Shown here: in pieces, positions 1 through 6,591 of the stretch
Layout: each line of letters begins with the position of its first letter
Position numbering within the stretch: position 1 is the stretch's first letter
IMG/VR virus record: IMGVR_UViG_3300020154_000010
Span: 1 to 38,179 of that record
DNA: 38,179 nucleotides
Direction: 5' to 3' (one strand)
Source: a virus
Notes under the pieces: model-generated
Told to the model about the DNA's origin: nothing
Databases searched by the model: none
The model's input: only the letters and a program-made list of their open reading frames with translations
Translations under genes and position numbers: made by a program

Positions 1-168
1 GCAGGGATGGAGCGGGAACGCCTGGAGGCCCTTGACGGCCGTACAGGAGGAACAGGCCTTGGCGGGGACACCGCGGGCCAGCAGAAGGCGGTTCAGTCTT
101 GTACGGGCCTGCCTGGAGGCCAGGGGAGAGGCTGGGGAGGTGGCGGAGAGGGACTGGGGGAGGGTCAC
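1..168 (-). CDS. Partial CDS cut by window edge; zinc-knuckle protein, possibly endonuclease VII-like
   Basis: A GTG start at 168-166 opens a frame that stays open to the edge of the window (56 residues seen). A GGAGG inside the last codons of the upstream zinc-ribbon gene lies about ten bases before the start, with a GTTAAC between. Near the end is ACSSCTAVKGLQAFPLHP. A Cys-x-x-Cys followed by V-K-x-L-x-x-F resembles the N-terminal zinc knuckle of phage recombination endonuclease VII/HNH proteins. The catalytic part would lie outside the window, so the family call is a guess. It would be co-transcribed with the gene at 171-545. Confidence 0.4.
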   Translation of the reverse strand, partial: MTLPQSLSATSPASPLASRQARTRLNRLLLARGVPAKACSSCTAVKGLQAFPLHPC

Positions 169-170
169 GG

Positions 171-545
171 TTAACGGTTCCTCCGGTAGGTGCGCGTCTT
201 GCAGGCGGGGGAGGCGAACCGAGGGGGACGACCACGGCCGGCGTAGGTGAGGGTCTGGCCGCAGCCACACGCGCACGTGGCTCCCTCCCGAGCAGCCATT
301 CGGGCGGCCTGGGCATCCTCTTCGTCGTCCTGGAGACGCTGGCAGTACTCGTCGGCGTCCTCGTAGGGGCAGAGGGTCTGCAGACCCTTGCCGGTCGGCT
401 TGAACGGCTGGTTGCACAGTCGGCAGGTGCGCAGGGGCGCGGACTTGCGCTGTATGGCCTTTCGGCAGCGGGGAGAACAGGTGCGGCGCTGCCGGCCGGT
501 CAGCGGTTCGCCGCAGTTAGCACAGTGAGTCTCGTACGTGGGCAA
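171..545 (-). CDS. Small zinc-ribbon-rich protein
   Basis: Basic protein of 124 residues, probably starting at TTG, with GGGAGG four bases upstream. It has three cysteine clusters in a row: CANCGEPLTG with CSPRC (about residues 8-27), CRLCNQPF with two later Cys (about 41-68), and CACGCGQTL with a final Cys (about 91-115). The pattern suggests three zinc ribbons or treble clefs. These often bind nucleic acid, but no catalytic motif is visible and I do not know the function. The stop codon lies inside a GGTTAACG motif. It follows the integrase, the 89-bp repeat and the E1 element, so it probably has its own transcript rather than being an integrase partner. Confidence 0.7.
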   Translation of the reverse strand: MPTYETHCANCGEPLTGRQRRTCSPRCRKAIQRKSAPLRTCRLCNQPFKPTGKGLQTLCPYEDADEYCQRLQDDEEDAQAARMAAREGATCACGCGQTLTYAGRGRPPRFASPACKTRTYRRNR

Positions 546-574
546 GGGGCCTCCCAGTCAGGCGGGCGGGTGCG

Positions 575-600
575 CTACCTGACCGGGAAGGGTGTCCCTT
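575..600 (-). promoter_or_regulatory. E1: copy of the intergenic GGGGACGTCC-type element (variant)
   Basis: On the minus strand this reads AGGGACACCCTTCCCGG followed by TCAGGTAG. It is one of nine related elements between genes and ends about 30 bases before the TTG start at 545. E1 and E8 are the only copies with ACACCC in place of ACGTCC or ACATCC, and both have the 89-bp repeat just upstream. Promoter is the favoured role; an RNA hairpin or protein operator is possible. Confidence 0.55.
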
Positions 601-633
601 GGCTGGTGGAGGGAGTGTTCCCAAACTTTTGTT

Positions 634-722
634 TTGTCCCAGCTTCTGGGGTAAGCCCCAAAGAGCTGAAAGAGCGGAGTATTATTTTTTAAGTGGGACT
701 AAACAAAAATATAGAAACAACT
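634..722 (-). repeat. 89-bp perfect direct repeat, copy 1 (AT-rich)
   Basis: Identical over 89 bases to 18531-18619 in the same orientation, 17,897 bp apart. It is about 39% GC (35 of 89 by hand count), far below its surroundings. It contains a nested hairpin (AGCT...TGGGG/CCCCA...AGCT), an outer GTCCCA/TGGGAC inverted pair, and a tandem AAAGAGCTG AAAGAGCGG. On the plus strand it also carries ATTATTTTTTAAG and AAACAAAAATATAG. It lies 22 bases after the integrase stop and 33 bases upstream of E1. An upstream control site, a replication origin, a structured RNA or a mobile remnant are all possible. Confidence 0.95.
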
Positions 723-744
723 CCTCCGCTGTAGCTCCTTGCTC

Positions 745-2268
745 CTACTCCTCGTCGTCCCCGGCGTCCGGCTCCTCCGCCCACTGCCGCCGTAGCCGCT
801 CCGGGTCGAACCCCTTCCGCCCGCGGCGGCCAGGCAGTACGGTCAGCTCCGCGAACGCGTCGGCCAAGAGGTCACGGCGGTCATCGGTCATGGCGGTGGC
901 CCAGTGTTCGGCCATCGTCTGTCCGGTCGGCACTAGCTCTGTCCGCGTGGCCATGTCCTGTCCGGACAGCTCTCGCTGTCTGGTCTGCAGCCGCTGCAGC
1001 CGGGCGAACGTGTCCGCGTCCGCGTCCGTGGCCAAGTCGGCCAATGTCTCCTTGATGTCCGCCTCCACGGCCAGCAGTTCCTCCAGGCCGGAGACGGTTG
1101 TCCGCTCCCGGTACATCGGTAGGTGGCCAACGGTGGACAGGTACAGGTCCGTAACGTACTCCTCTACAGGTACTGCGGACACCGTGACCGGCTGGCCACA
1201 CGTTCCGCCTAGGCCGCGTGTGTTACAGCGGTAGACGTACTCTGGACCGCGGACGTTGGCCGCACGCTTGTCCACTCGCAGCGTAGCTCCGCAGTCGTGG
1301 CAGGACAGGAGTCCGGACAGCAGTCGGGTCGGATGGCGGCCACCCTTACGCAGGTTCGGTTCCTTGACGGCCAGCGCCGCACGCAAGGCGGCCAGTTGGC
1401 CAGGCGTCAGGATCGGGGGGAAGGGGGTCAGGTACTCGCCCTCCTCGTCCCGAAGCGGCTTGCCGTGCTCAATGACCCTGCCCAAGATGGCGTCACTGGT
1501 GAGCACCTGAATGAGGGTTTTCCGGGTCCACGCTGCTGCGCGTCGCGGCTTGATGCCCGCGTGGTTCATGCGTCGAGAGACTCGTGTGGGGTTGTCGGGG
1601 GCGTGTGAACGCAAGATGGCGTCAGCGGCGTCCCGTATCGCGGCTGCTTCCTGCGGCTCAATCGTCAGCACCTTGCCTGGCCCATCGGGGTTGTCGATGG
1701 CCTGGTACCCGAAAGGTGTCTCCCCGCCAGTCCATCGGCCGGCGCGGTGGAGACGTCGGGCGCGGTCCCGGTTGCGCTGTCGGATACGTTCCCGCTCTGC
1801 GCGTCCCACCTCTGCCTGGATCACGAACCGGAAGCGGAACGCGTCGCCATGAAGGGAATCCAAGCCAAAGCAGTCGACCAGCCGAACAGGCCGATGGGCG
1901 ATGCGCCCGGTTGTCGGGTCCTTCCCTTCCAGGGTGTCCAGGATGGCCGCAGCGACGTTTAGGCCCTCGCGTGTCAGCCGGTCAGTGTGGTATGGGACCA
2001 GGACGTCACAGATTCCCGTCCGAGCGTCGTTCAGCCAGGCGTTGAAACCGTCGCGGTCCCGTCGACCCCCTGACTTACCATCGTCAATGTGCAGTGCCAC
2101 CTCTTCTAGGTTCTCGCGCTGGCAGAGTGCGCGCATGTCCTCCACCATGCCGTCAAGTGAAACGTTCTCGGCGTCGGAAGCTCGGGACAGTCGTGCGTAG
2201 AGGCTGGCCCTTGGCCGTCGTTTGGTCACCCGCCTAGCGTACCGTGCAAGATGTGGGTTTGGTTGCAC
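745..2268 (-). CDS. int: Large serine recombinase (phage integrase)
   Basis: Catalyses site-specific recombination between phage attP and host attB through a 5' phosphoserine link. The N-terminal resolvase domain carries YARLSRAS, with the likely nucleophile at Ser28, then DGKSGGRRDRDGF and YHTDRLTRE with the usual arginines. A recombinase domain follows (GGETPFGYQAI to about residue 270). A zinc ribbon comes next (CHDCGATL, later C and C, about 325-360), then a coiled coil (about 395-445) typical of these integrases. At 507 residues it is at the short end for the class. The start is uncertain: the longest frame begins with GTG at 2268. A GTG at 2229 gives MTKRRPRASLYARLS, has a TACGCT -10-like box seven bases before it, and could be leaderless. 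It is the last minus-strand gene before the divergent plus-strand trio. Confidence 0.95.
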   Translation of the reverse strand: MQPNPHLARYARRVTKRRPRASLYARLSRASDAENVSLDGMVEDMRALCQRENLEEVALHIDDGKSGGRRDRDGFNAWLNDARTGICDVLVPYHTDRLTREGLNVAAAILDTLEGKDPTTGRIAHRPVRLVDCFGLDSLHGDAFRFRFVIQAEVGRAERERIRQRNRDRARRLHRAGRWTGGETPFGYQAIDNPDGPGKVLTIEPQEAAAIRDAADAILRSHAPDNPTRVSRRMNHAGIKPRRAAAWTRKTLIQVLTSDAILGRVIEHGKPLRDEEGEYLTPFPPILTPGQLAALRAALAVKEPNLRKGGRHPTRLLSGLLSCHDCGATLRVDKRAANVRGPEYVYRCNTRGLGGTCGQPVTVSAVPVEEYVTDLYLSTVGHLPMYRERTTVSGLEELLAVEADIKETLADLATDADADTFARLQRLQTRQRELSGQDMATRTELVPTGQTMAEHWATAMTDDRRDLLADAFAELTVLPGRRGRKGFDPERLRRQWAEEPDAGDDEE

Positions 2269-2416
2269 CTTTGACGTCGCGGGGGTACCCTCAAAACCAC
2301 ATCACGCGAGGGCAAACTACCAGGTGAGCCCGTGGGGGTGACGGTACGCTGATGTCCTGGCGCTGGCACTGGCTGGCACCTACTCTGAAAGCCCGTCAAC
2401 GCCCCCAGGAGTGAAT
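2269..2416. other. Divergent intergenic region between integrase and plus-strand operon; candidate attP/promoter zone
   Basis: No gene is seen here. It holds TTTGAGGGTACC and GACGTCAAA (minus strand), which form a small TTTGA/TCAAA inverted pair. On the plus side it holds the ribosome site AGGAG at 2407-2411. Serine-integrase attP sites often lie beside int, so this and the stretch 3' of int are the natural places to look. No att core can be read from sequence alone. Confidence 0.3.
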
Positions 2417-2716
2417 GTGAAGATCCGTCCTGCCTACCGCGTGACTGTGCTGCACAAGGGTGAGCAAGTGGGCGACCGGCCCGCGGCAGACTGGACATCG
2501 GTCCGCAAGGAGGTTGGGGACATGGTCGAACAGGTCATGGCTGGCCTGGACGACAACGCCACGGAAGACGCAACCATGATGGATCTGCCCGCGCTGAACA
2601 GGGCCCTGACGGACCCCCAGACGCAGCGCACGGTGGACACATCCGGCGCCTGGCGCGGGGCCCTCCCGATGGCCAGGGCTTCCGTCACGATCACGAGACT
2701 GTTGGAGGGACAGTGA
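2417..2716 (+). CDS. Unknown protein, first gene of plus-strand trio
   Basis: Predicted 99 residues. AGGAG at 2407-2411 is five bases before GTG 2417; an earlier in-frame GTG at 2411 overlaps that site and is rejected. The sequence begins MKIRPAYRVTVLHKGEQVGD and continues as a short beta-rich part, then a helical middle, ending TITRLLEGQ. I do not recognise a family. The stop overlaps the next GTG start by four bases, so the gene is translationally coupled to the two paralogous genes downstream. This is one of very few plus-strand transcription units and is divergent from the integrase. Confidence 0.65.
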   Translation: MKIRPAYRVTVLHKGEQVGDRPAADWTSVRKEVGDMVEQVMAGLDDNATEDATMMDLPALNRALTDPQTQRTVDTSGAWRGALPMARASVTITRLLEGQ

Positions 2717-2940
2717 AGCGGTACGCGGTTGGGCCCGTTAACGAGTCACGGTCGTTCGGGCACGTTCGGTACGGCATCTGGGACCGGAAGCTGCACTGGT
2801 ACTGCGCATTGCCAGACAGCGCAGGGAACATGATCCCGCTGGAGTGGAGGACGCCGGCAGGCGCAGAGGCCTGGCTGCTTCGCTGCCACGCGGCCTGGTA
2901 CACGGGAGAGATTCCGGCTCCTGCTGGGTGGCGCGGATGA
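2713..2940 (+). CDS. Unknown small Trp-rich protein (paralogue of next gene)
   Basis: 75 residues, GTG start overlapping the previous stop (GTGA), preceded by GGAGGGACA. Sequence runs MKRYAVGPVNESRS, then FGHVRYGIWDRKLHWYC, LEWRTPAGAEAWLLRCHAAWYTG. It shares a pattern with the next gene: F-G-x-x-x-x-G-I-W-D, then a W-rich segment, A-x-x-W-L-x-x-C-x-x-x-W. The two look like tandem duplicates. No known domain is recognised; the fold may be a small alpha/beta domain. A CGTTAACG motif lies inside the coding region as Val-Asn. Confidence 0.65.
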   Translation: MKRYAVGPVNESRSFGHVRYGIWDRKLHWYCALPDSAGNMIPLEWRTPAGAEAWLLRCHAAWYTGEIPAPAGWRG

Positions 2941-3248
2941 AGTCCAGGTACGAGGTCCGACCCATGCCCAGGGGAACCATGTTCGGCATCTGGGACTTGC
3001 GGTTCGGGGAGTTCTGTGGCTTGCCGAGCCGGCGCCCAAACGAGGGGCCCGACGGTCGTTTGGTATGGCCAGAGGGCGAAGATTCCTGGTGGCTGGAGTT
3101 CAGCACTCCGGAGCGGGCACAGAGGTGGCTCCGCTGGTGTGTCGACACGTGGAAGACTTGGCCGCAGGAGTTCGCTCCCAGCGGCTACGGGCGACGGCCG
3201 GAGAAGACACGGCCCGCGGCTACGAGGCGTCGGCAAGCCGACTCATAG
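2937..3248 (+). CDS. Unknown Trp-rich protein (paralogue of previous gene)
   Basis: 103 residues from ATG 2937, which overlaps the previous stop by four bases (ATGA). Upstream in-frame ATG codons would lie deep in the previous gene. MFGIWDLRFGEFCGL and WWLEFSTPERAQRWLRWC mirror the GIWD and W-L-x-x-C motifs of the gene before. A basic tail (GYGRRPEKTRPAATRRR) follows. The 3' end overlaps, tail to tail, the minus-strand gene ending at 3220. Function unknown. Confidence 0.6.
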   Translation: MKSRYEVRPMPRGTMFGIWDLRFGEFCGLPSRRPNEGPDGRLVWPEGEDSWWLEFSTPERAQRWLRWCVDTWKTWPQEFAPSGYGRRPEKTRPAATRRRQADS

Positions 3249-3606
3249 GGGCGTCTGTGGAGGCCTCCCGGGATAAGTCCTGGGGGGCCTTTGTGCTGCG
3301 CGGAACCCACGGCTCTCCACACTCCGTGTACCGCCCCAGGTCGGCTTCCCACGCCCACTCGTCGCGGCCGTAGACGAGTCCCGACCCAGCTCCGTAGACG
3401 GTGATGATGAAGCGTTCCCCCGCGTCTGTCGGCCGCAGCATGAACGCCACGACAGACCCGTACGACCGGAGCAGCCGCGGAAGCTCGTCGGTAGACTGAA
3501 CGGTTTCTCTGGCCAGCGGGTCATCTCCGCTCCACGGGACCCATATCCAGCCGAACGACGTTTGCGAAGGTACGAACGCGCGCAACGCGACACGTAGATG
3601 TGCCAT
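3220..3606 (-). CDS. Unknown protein, single-gene unit
   Basis: 128 residues from ATG 3606, chosen because TAGGAG lies five bases upstream; a longer frame from 3699 has no ribosome site. It reads MAHLRVALRAFVPSQTSFGW, then a mixed beta-rich middle with FIITVYGAGSGLVYGRDEW, ending in a polar tail. It looks like a soluble alpha/beta protein of no family I know. Upstream, TATTCT about 37 bases before the ATG could be a -10 box. The region 3607-3700 also has two CGTAACA repeats. It is insulated by the terminator at 3708-3728, so it is probably transcribed alone, and it converges on the plus-strand trio. Confidence 0.6.
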   Translation of the reverse strand: MAHLRVALRAFVPSQTSFGWIWVPWSGDDPLARETVQSTDELPRLLRSYGSVVAFMLRPTDAGERFIITVYGAGSGLVYGRDEWAWEADLGRYTECGEPWVPRSTKAPQDLSREASTDAPMSRLADAS

Positions 3607-3707
3607 GCGATCTCCTACAAAGGTCCAACTTTCAATGAGAATACGCGAATCGGACACACCGTCTACACATCGTTCGTAACACCTGCGTAACAGCGCCACA
3701 CAACGAC

Positions 3708-3728
3708 AAAGGGCCCCCGAAGGGGCCC
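3708..3728 (-). terminator. Intrinsic terminator after the membrane-HTH gene
   Basis: Minus strand GGGCCCCTTCGGGGGCCC followed by TTTG: a seven-pair GC stem with a short TTCG-containing loop, just after the stop of the gene at 3743. Confidence 0.8.
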
Positions 3729-3742
3729 ATGGGTGTCGCTGG

Positions 3743-4537
3743 TCACGCGGGTTGCAGCTCCGCCTTCATGCGCTTCGCTGCCCGGTCGGCTTCCCAGTCC
3801 TTCAAGTACCGCCTACCGGACCGGTCGCTGACGCCGAAGTACTGCGCGAGGGCCTTGCCGGTAAGGGGCTCGTTGTCGCTGCGCAGATCCTCCACGGCCT
3901 GGTTGATCTCTTCAAGCGTCGGCTTGGTTGACGGGGTGAACACCGCCACTACCGATTCGTCGGGAACATCCTCGTTAACGCATTCAACCTCTGGACCATC
4001 GTCCTCGTCCGCATCCACCGTGTCGTTAACGGCCGTCAGGTGCTGCAGCTCCTCGTCCAGGATCTCAGCGAACTCGTCCGACACCTGCAACACCTGCCCT
4101 GCCAGCATCGGCGTCTCCTGCACCTCCACGTCCTTCCCTGCGGCCACGGCCACATGGATCTGACGCATAAGCGCACCGAACGCCAGCAGGGCGGCAGTGG
4201 GCGGCACAGCGGCCACGATGTACTCAATGGCCGGGGCGTCAGGCCCCACACCGTACACGTTCAGCCCGATGGAGCCGACCGAGCCGGCCACGGTCAGGCC
4301 GATGGCCCACCCGTCCTTGCGCTTGGCCAGGGCAGCCACCAGCATCATGACCTCGCCCGCGACGATGAAGAGGTCAAGGGTCGCTGGCCAGGCCCAGGAC
4401 CTGATTGGGGAGTTCCCGAGTCCGTACGTCGCTGCCACCTCCTGGAGATGTGCGTACGACAGCCAGAACGCTACGGCGGTCAGGACGACGATTACCGCGC
4501 CGGCTGCCACGGTGAGTCGGGTACGGATCGAGTTCAC
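3743..4537 (-). CDS. DUF2637-like membrane protein with C-terminal helix-turn-helix
   Basis: 264 residues, GTG start with AAAGGGA nine bases upstream. The first 130 residues hold about four membrane segments: AAGAVIVVLTAVAFWLSYAH, a stretch around LDLFIVAGEVMMLVAALAK, one around IGLTVAGSVGSIGLNVYGV, and AAVPPTAALLAFGALM. This is the arrangement of the DUF2637/Spd-type proteins of actinobacterial plasmids and phages. An acidic linker follows (about 150-200), then LTGKALAQYFGVSDRSGRRY, a clear helix-turn-helix, near residues 222-245. It could be a membrane-tethered DNA-binding regulator or DNA-anchoring protein. It sits alone between promoter P1, which has a palindromic operator, and a terminator. 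No soluble phage repressor is seen elsewhere, so it is a candidate regulator; that role is inference. Confidence 0.8.
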   Translation of the reverse strand: MNSIRTRLTVAAGAVIVVLTAVAFWLSYAHLQEVAATYGLGNSPIRSWAWPATLDLFIVAGEVMMLVAALAKRKDGWAIGLTVAGSVGSIGLNVYGVGPDAPAIEYIVAAVPPTAALLAFGALMRQIHVAVAAGKDVEVQETPMLAGQVLQVSDEFAEILDEELQHLTAVNDTVDADEDDGPEVECVNEDVPDESVVAVFTPSTKPTLEEINQAVEDLRSDNEPLTGKALAQYFGVSDRSGRRYLKDWEADRAAKRMKAELQPA

Positions 4538-4559
4538 GGTGTGGTCCCTTTCGTCAGAT

Positions 4560-4577
4560 GCCCCTCTTGGGGCGGCT
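4560..4577. repeat. 18-bp dispersed repeat with hairpin, copy 1
   Basis: GCCCCTCTTGGGGCGGCT occurs here and at 6751-6768, identical. GCCCC/GGGGC form a stem. This copy lies in the 5' leader of the membrane-HTH gene, about ten bases after the P1 -10 box. Weaker relatives occur at 6444-6458 and 14893-14910. Confidence 0.75.
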
Positions 4578-4586
4578 GATGGTGTG

Positions 4587-4616
4587 AAAGTAGTCGACTC
4601 AATCGAGTCACGTCAA
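4587..4616 (-). promoter_or_regulatory. P1: sigma70-like promoter with palindromic operator in spacer
   Basis: Minus strand TTGACG (4616-4611), an 18-bp spacer, then TACTTT (4592-4587). The spacer contains the perfect palindrome GACTCGATTGAGTC (4596-4609). The same -35, spacer length and TACTTTCACA are found in P2. It drives the gene at 3743-4537; its -35 overlaps the stop of the gene at 4613. Confidence 0.75.
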
Positions 4617-5026
4617 CCTGCAGCGCCGTTGTCCCCGGTCGGACCGTCTTCCAACTGCACCGTGAACAGCGCGGTCATAGCCTGGCCGATGTATCCCCCT
4701 TCCCCGCCGACGCTGATGGCGTGATCCACCAGTACCGCGCTGCTGTGCCGCTTCTCGCCAAGGGCCTCCGCGGCTTCTGTCTCCGACATGTCCAGCAGGA
4801 TCGCTGCCGTCCGCGGGCCCATCGTTACTCCGCAACCCGTGTCCTGCGACAGTGCCAGCATCAGGAGCGCAGCGTGCTCGCGGACCAGGTTCAGTTCCGC
4901 GTACAGCGCGTCGATGTGCGCCGACTCGTTCAGGGATTCCAGATCCCGCTCTATCAGCGGCTCGTACGGCGCGCAGAGGGGGGTGCACTTGTGCTCGGGG
5001 TTGGTGGCGGCGTCAAAGTCGGACAT
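4613..5026 (-). CDS. Unknown protein after the sigma-like gene
   Basis: 137 residues from ATG 5026, with GAGAGG six bases upstream. It opens MSDFDAATNPEHKCTPLC, continues as a helical region (YEPLIERDLESLNESAHIDALYAELNLV), then VTMGPRTAAILLDMSETEAA and an acidic C-terminus. The Cys-x-x-x-Cys near residues 14-18 may bind metal, but no family is recognised. E2, a hairpin and a CGTTAACG lie between it and the sigma-like gene. The stop overlaps the P1 -35 box, making a compact junction. Confidence 0.7.
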   Translation of the reverse strand: MSDFDAATNPEHKCTPLCAPYEPLIERDLESLNESAHIDALYAELNLVREHAALLMLALSQDTGCGVTMGPRTAAILLDMSETEAAEALGEKRHSSAVLVDHAISVGGEGGYIGQAMTALFTVQLEDGPTGDNGAAG

Positions 5027-5075
5027 GAGGTGCCTCTCGTTAACGGGAGAGGGGCCCCAGGCCGGGACCCCTCTG

Positions 5076-5100
5076 CTACTGCTCCGGGAAGGACGTCCCC
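5076..5100 (-). promoter_or_regulatory. E2: intergenic GGGGACGTCC element
   Basis: Minus strand GGGGACGTCCTTCCCGG then AGCAGTAGCAGAGGGG. It begins at the stop of the sigma-like gene and lies about 50 bases before the ATG at 5026. A hairpin (GAGGGG...CCCCTC) and CGTTAACG (near 5039) follow before the ribosome site. Confidence 0.6.
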
Positions 5101-6435
5101 TCAGCCCTCGGTCAGCGCGTCCACCAGGGACACTCCCTGCTTCGCTGCTGCAGCCTCCAGGGCGAACCGCTCCGACCCTGCCTTGGTCACCAGGTCCAGC
5201 CACTTCTTCGTGAACGCAGCGCGGGCCTTGTCTCGGTCCTTGCGGACCCTGGCCGGCTCCAGGTCGGCAATGCCTTCGCGCTTCATCGTGCGGGCAAGCT
5301 GCGCGTCGTCCTTGAACCGGCCCATGAAACCGAATGACGCGGCCATGATGTACGCCTGACGCGGAGACAGCATGCCGAGCACGCGACGGACGAGGGCCCG
5401 CTTCACGGCGTCCTCGGTGGCCCGCTCCAGGATGGCGCGCTGTGCGTTCAGGGCGACCGAGCCGCGGCCCAGGGCGGCGTTCATCTGAGCCTCTGCTGTG
5501 GACGCCTCAGGGTCGGACTGCCGCTGCGTGTGGAGGGCGCGGAGCATGTCGACAGCGGCGCCGAACTCCGCATTGCGGCAGGGCTGTGCCTCCATCAGGT
5601 CCAGGTCCTCTTCCGTCACGGTGCCGGCCTGGAATCGCTCAATAGCGAGCAACAGGGCCTTGCGCGTCTCCTGGTCAGCCGGCAACGGCATGTTGTCGTA
5701 GATGGCGCGTGCCGGGATGGTCCATTGGACGGGCCGGTAACCGGCCGGAACCACGTCCGTGTCGTTAACGGGCGTCGAGTCGGTCAGTGTGTCCGCAATG
5801 GTGACCGCCTCATTCGCAGTCCCCAAGCCAACAGTCCCGGCAGCCGGCGTGTAGATGCTGACCACGCCCTGGTAGGCCAGGCGGGCAGCGTAGGCAGCTT
5901 CCGGAGACATGCGGACCCTGGATTTGTATGCTCCGCCGTTCAGGGTGGCGACAAGGGCCTTGTCCTGTACCGCGGACTCCGCCATGTTCAGGTAGTCGGC
6001 CTCTGTCAGCGTGTGGTTCACGTCGGCAGCGCGGAAGTGCTTGACCATCTGCCCGAACAGCTTCTTCCCCACGCTGTCGTCGTCGGTGCCGTTCAGCATG
6101 TCGCGGGCACGGGCCGGCAACTCACGCTCCACGTAGCGGTAGGCGTAGGCCCGGAAGCCGTCAACGCTGTCCCCCTCGTACGACACCAGGCACTCCCACG
6201 CAATCAGCATGGCCTCCTGCGTCAAGTCCTCCACATACGCGGCCTTCAGGCCTTCACTGGCGTCCCCTTCGGTGCGTGCGGCAGCGCGACGGGCCAGGGC
6301 GGACAGCTTGGAGTCCAGGTCAAACAGGATGGTCGCGCCAGCGTCCCGGTCGCCTGCCTTGGCTGCAGCAAGAGTCTCGTCAGTGCCGACGTCGGAGAGA
6401 AGAGAGCCGATGACCTGGGCACGAGTGGTGTTCAC
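5101..6435 (-). CDS. Divergent sigma-70-family-like transcription factor
   Basis: 444 residues from GTG 6435, with AAAGAGGGG upstream; this GTG-AAC start mirrors the membrane-HTH gene. Residues about 25-111 look like sigma region 2: AAAKAGDRDAGATILFDL, then VEDLTQEAMLIAWECLVSY and FRAYAYRYVERELPARAR. The DLTQEA and aromatic/basic segment match the core-binding and -10 recognition helices. Residues about 350-412 resemble region 4: VLGMLSPRQAYIMAASFGF, DDAQLARTMKR, then VRKDRDKARAAF. The middle of about 230 residues is unlike common sigma factors. If functional it would redirect host RNA polymerase to phage promoters. It has its own sigma70-type promoter (P2) and a long leader. The family call is from motifs only. 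Confidence 0.65.
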   Translation of the reverse strand: MNTTRAQVIGSLLSDVGTDETLAAAKAGDRDAGATILFDLDSKLSALARRAAARTEGDASEGLKAAYVEDLTQEAMLIAWECLVSYEGDSVDGFRAYAYRYVERELPARARDMLNGTDDDSVGKKLFGQMVKHFRAADVNHTLTEADYLNMAESAVQDKALVATLNGGAYKSRVRMSPEAAYAARLAYQGVVSIYTPAAGTVGLGTANEAVTIADTLTDSTPVNDTDVVPAGYRPVQWTIPARAIYDNMPLPADQETRKALLLAIERFQAGTVTEEDLDLMEAQPCRNAEFGAAVDMLRALHTQRQSDPEASTAEAQMNAALGRGSVALNAQRAILERATEDAVKRALVRRVLGMLSPRQAYIMAASFGFMGRFKDDAQLARTMKREGIADLEPARVRKDRDKARAAFTKKWLDLVTKAGSERFALEAAAAKQGVSLVDALTEG

Positions 6436-6561
6436 GATGTGCTGCCCCTCTTTTGGGCATGCCGGATGGAGGCACGGCGGTGCCACGGCATGGGTTGGTG
6501 GGAGTTCGTCAGGAACCAGCGGCCCGGGTGATCGGTCCCGGCCGCGTGTGACGACAATGTG
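6436..6561 (-). other. Structured 5' leader of sigma-like gene, possible leader peptide
   Basis: Between the P2 -10 box and the GTG start, GGCACCGCCGTGCC forms a hairpin nested inside ATGCCG...CGGCAT. A 19-codon frame, ATG (6491) MPWHRRASIRHAQKRGSTS, ends in TCGTGA and so overlaps the GTG start by four bases. It lacks a good ribosome site, so it may be chance. The leader could allow translational control. Confidence 0.35.
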
Positions 6562-6591
6562 AAAGTACGCGCCTCAATTGAGTCGCGTCAA
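6562..6591 (-). promoter_or_regulatory. P2: sigma70-like promoter with palindromic operator
   Basis: Minus strand TTGACG (6591-6586), an 18-bp spacer containing CTCAATTGAG (6573-6582), and TACTTT (6567-6562) followed by CACA. It is almost identical to P1 in both boxes, spacing and the position of the palindrome. It drives the sigma-like gene. Confidence 0.75.

Noticed and set aside
634-722. Copy 1 of the repeat as attP
   Set aside because: It is next to int and has inverted parts, so it was considered. A second identical copy 17.9 kb away beside a different gene argues against it, but it is not excluded.
6436-6486. Longer N-terminus for the sigma-like protein from GTG 6486
   Set aside because: It has no ribosome site and runs through the leader hairpin; GTG 6435 has GAGGGG upstream and a start like that of the membrane-HTH gene.
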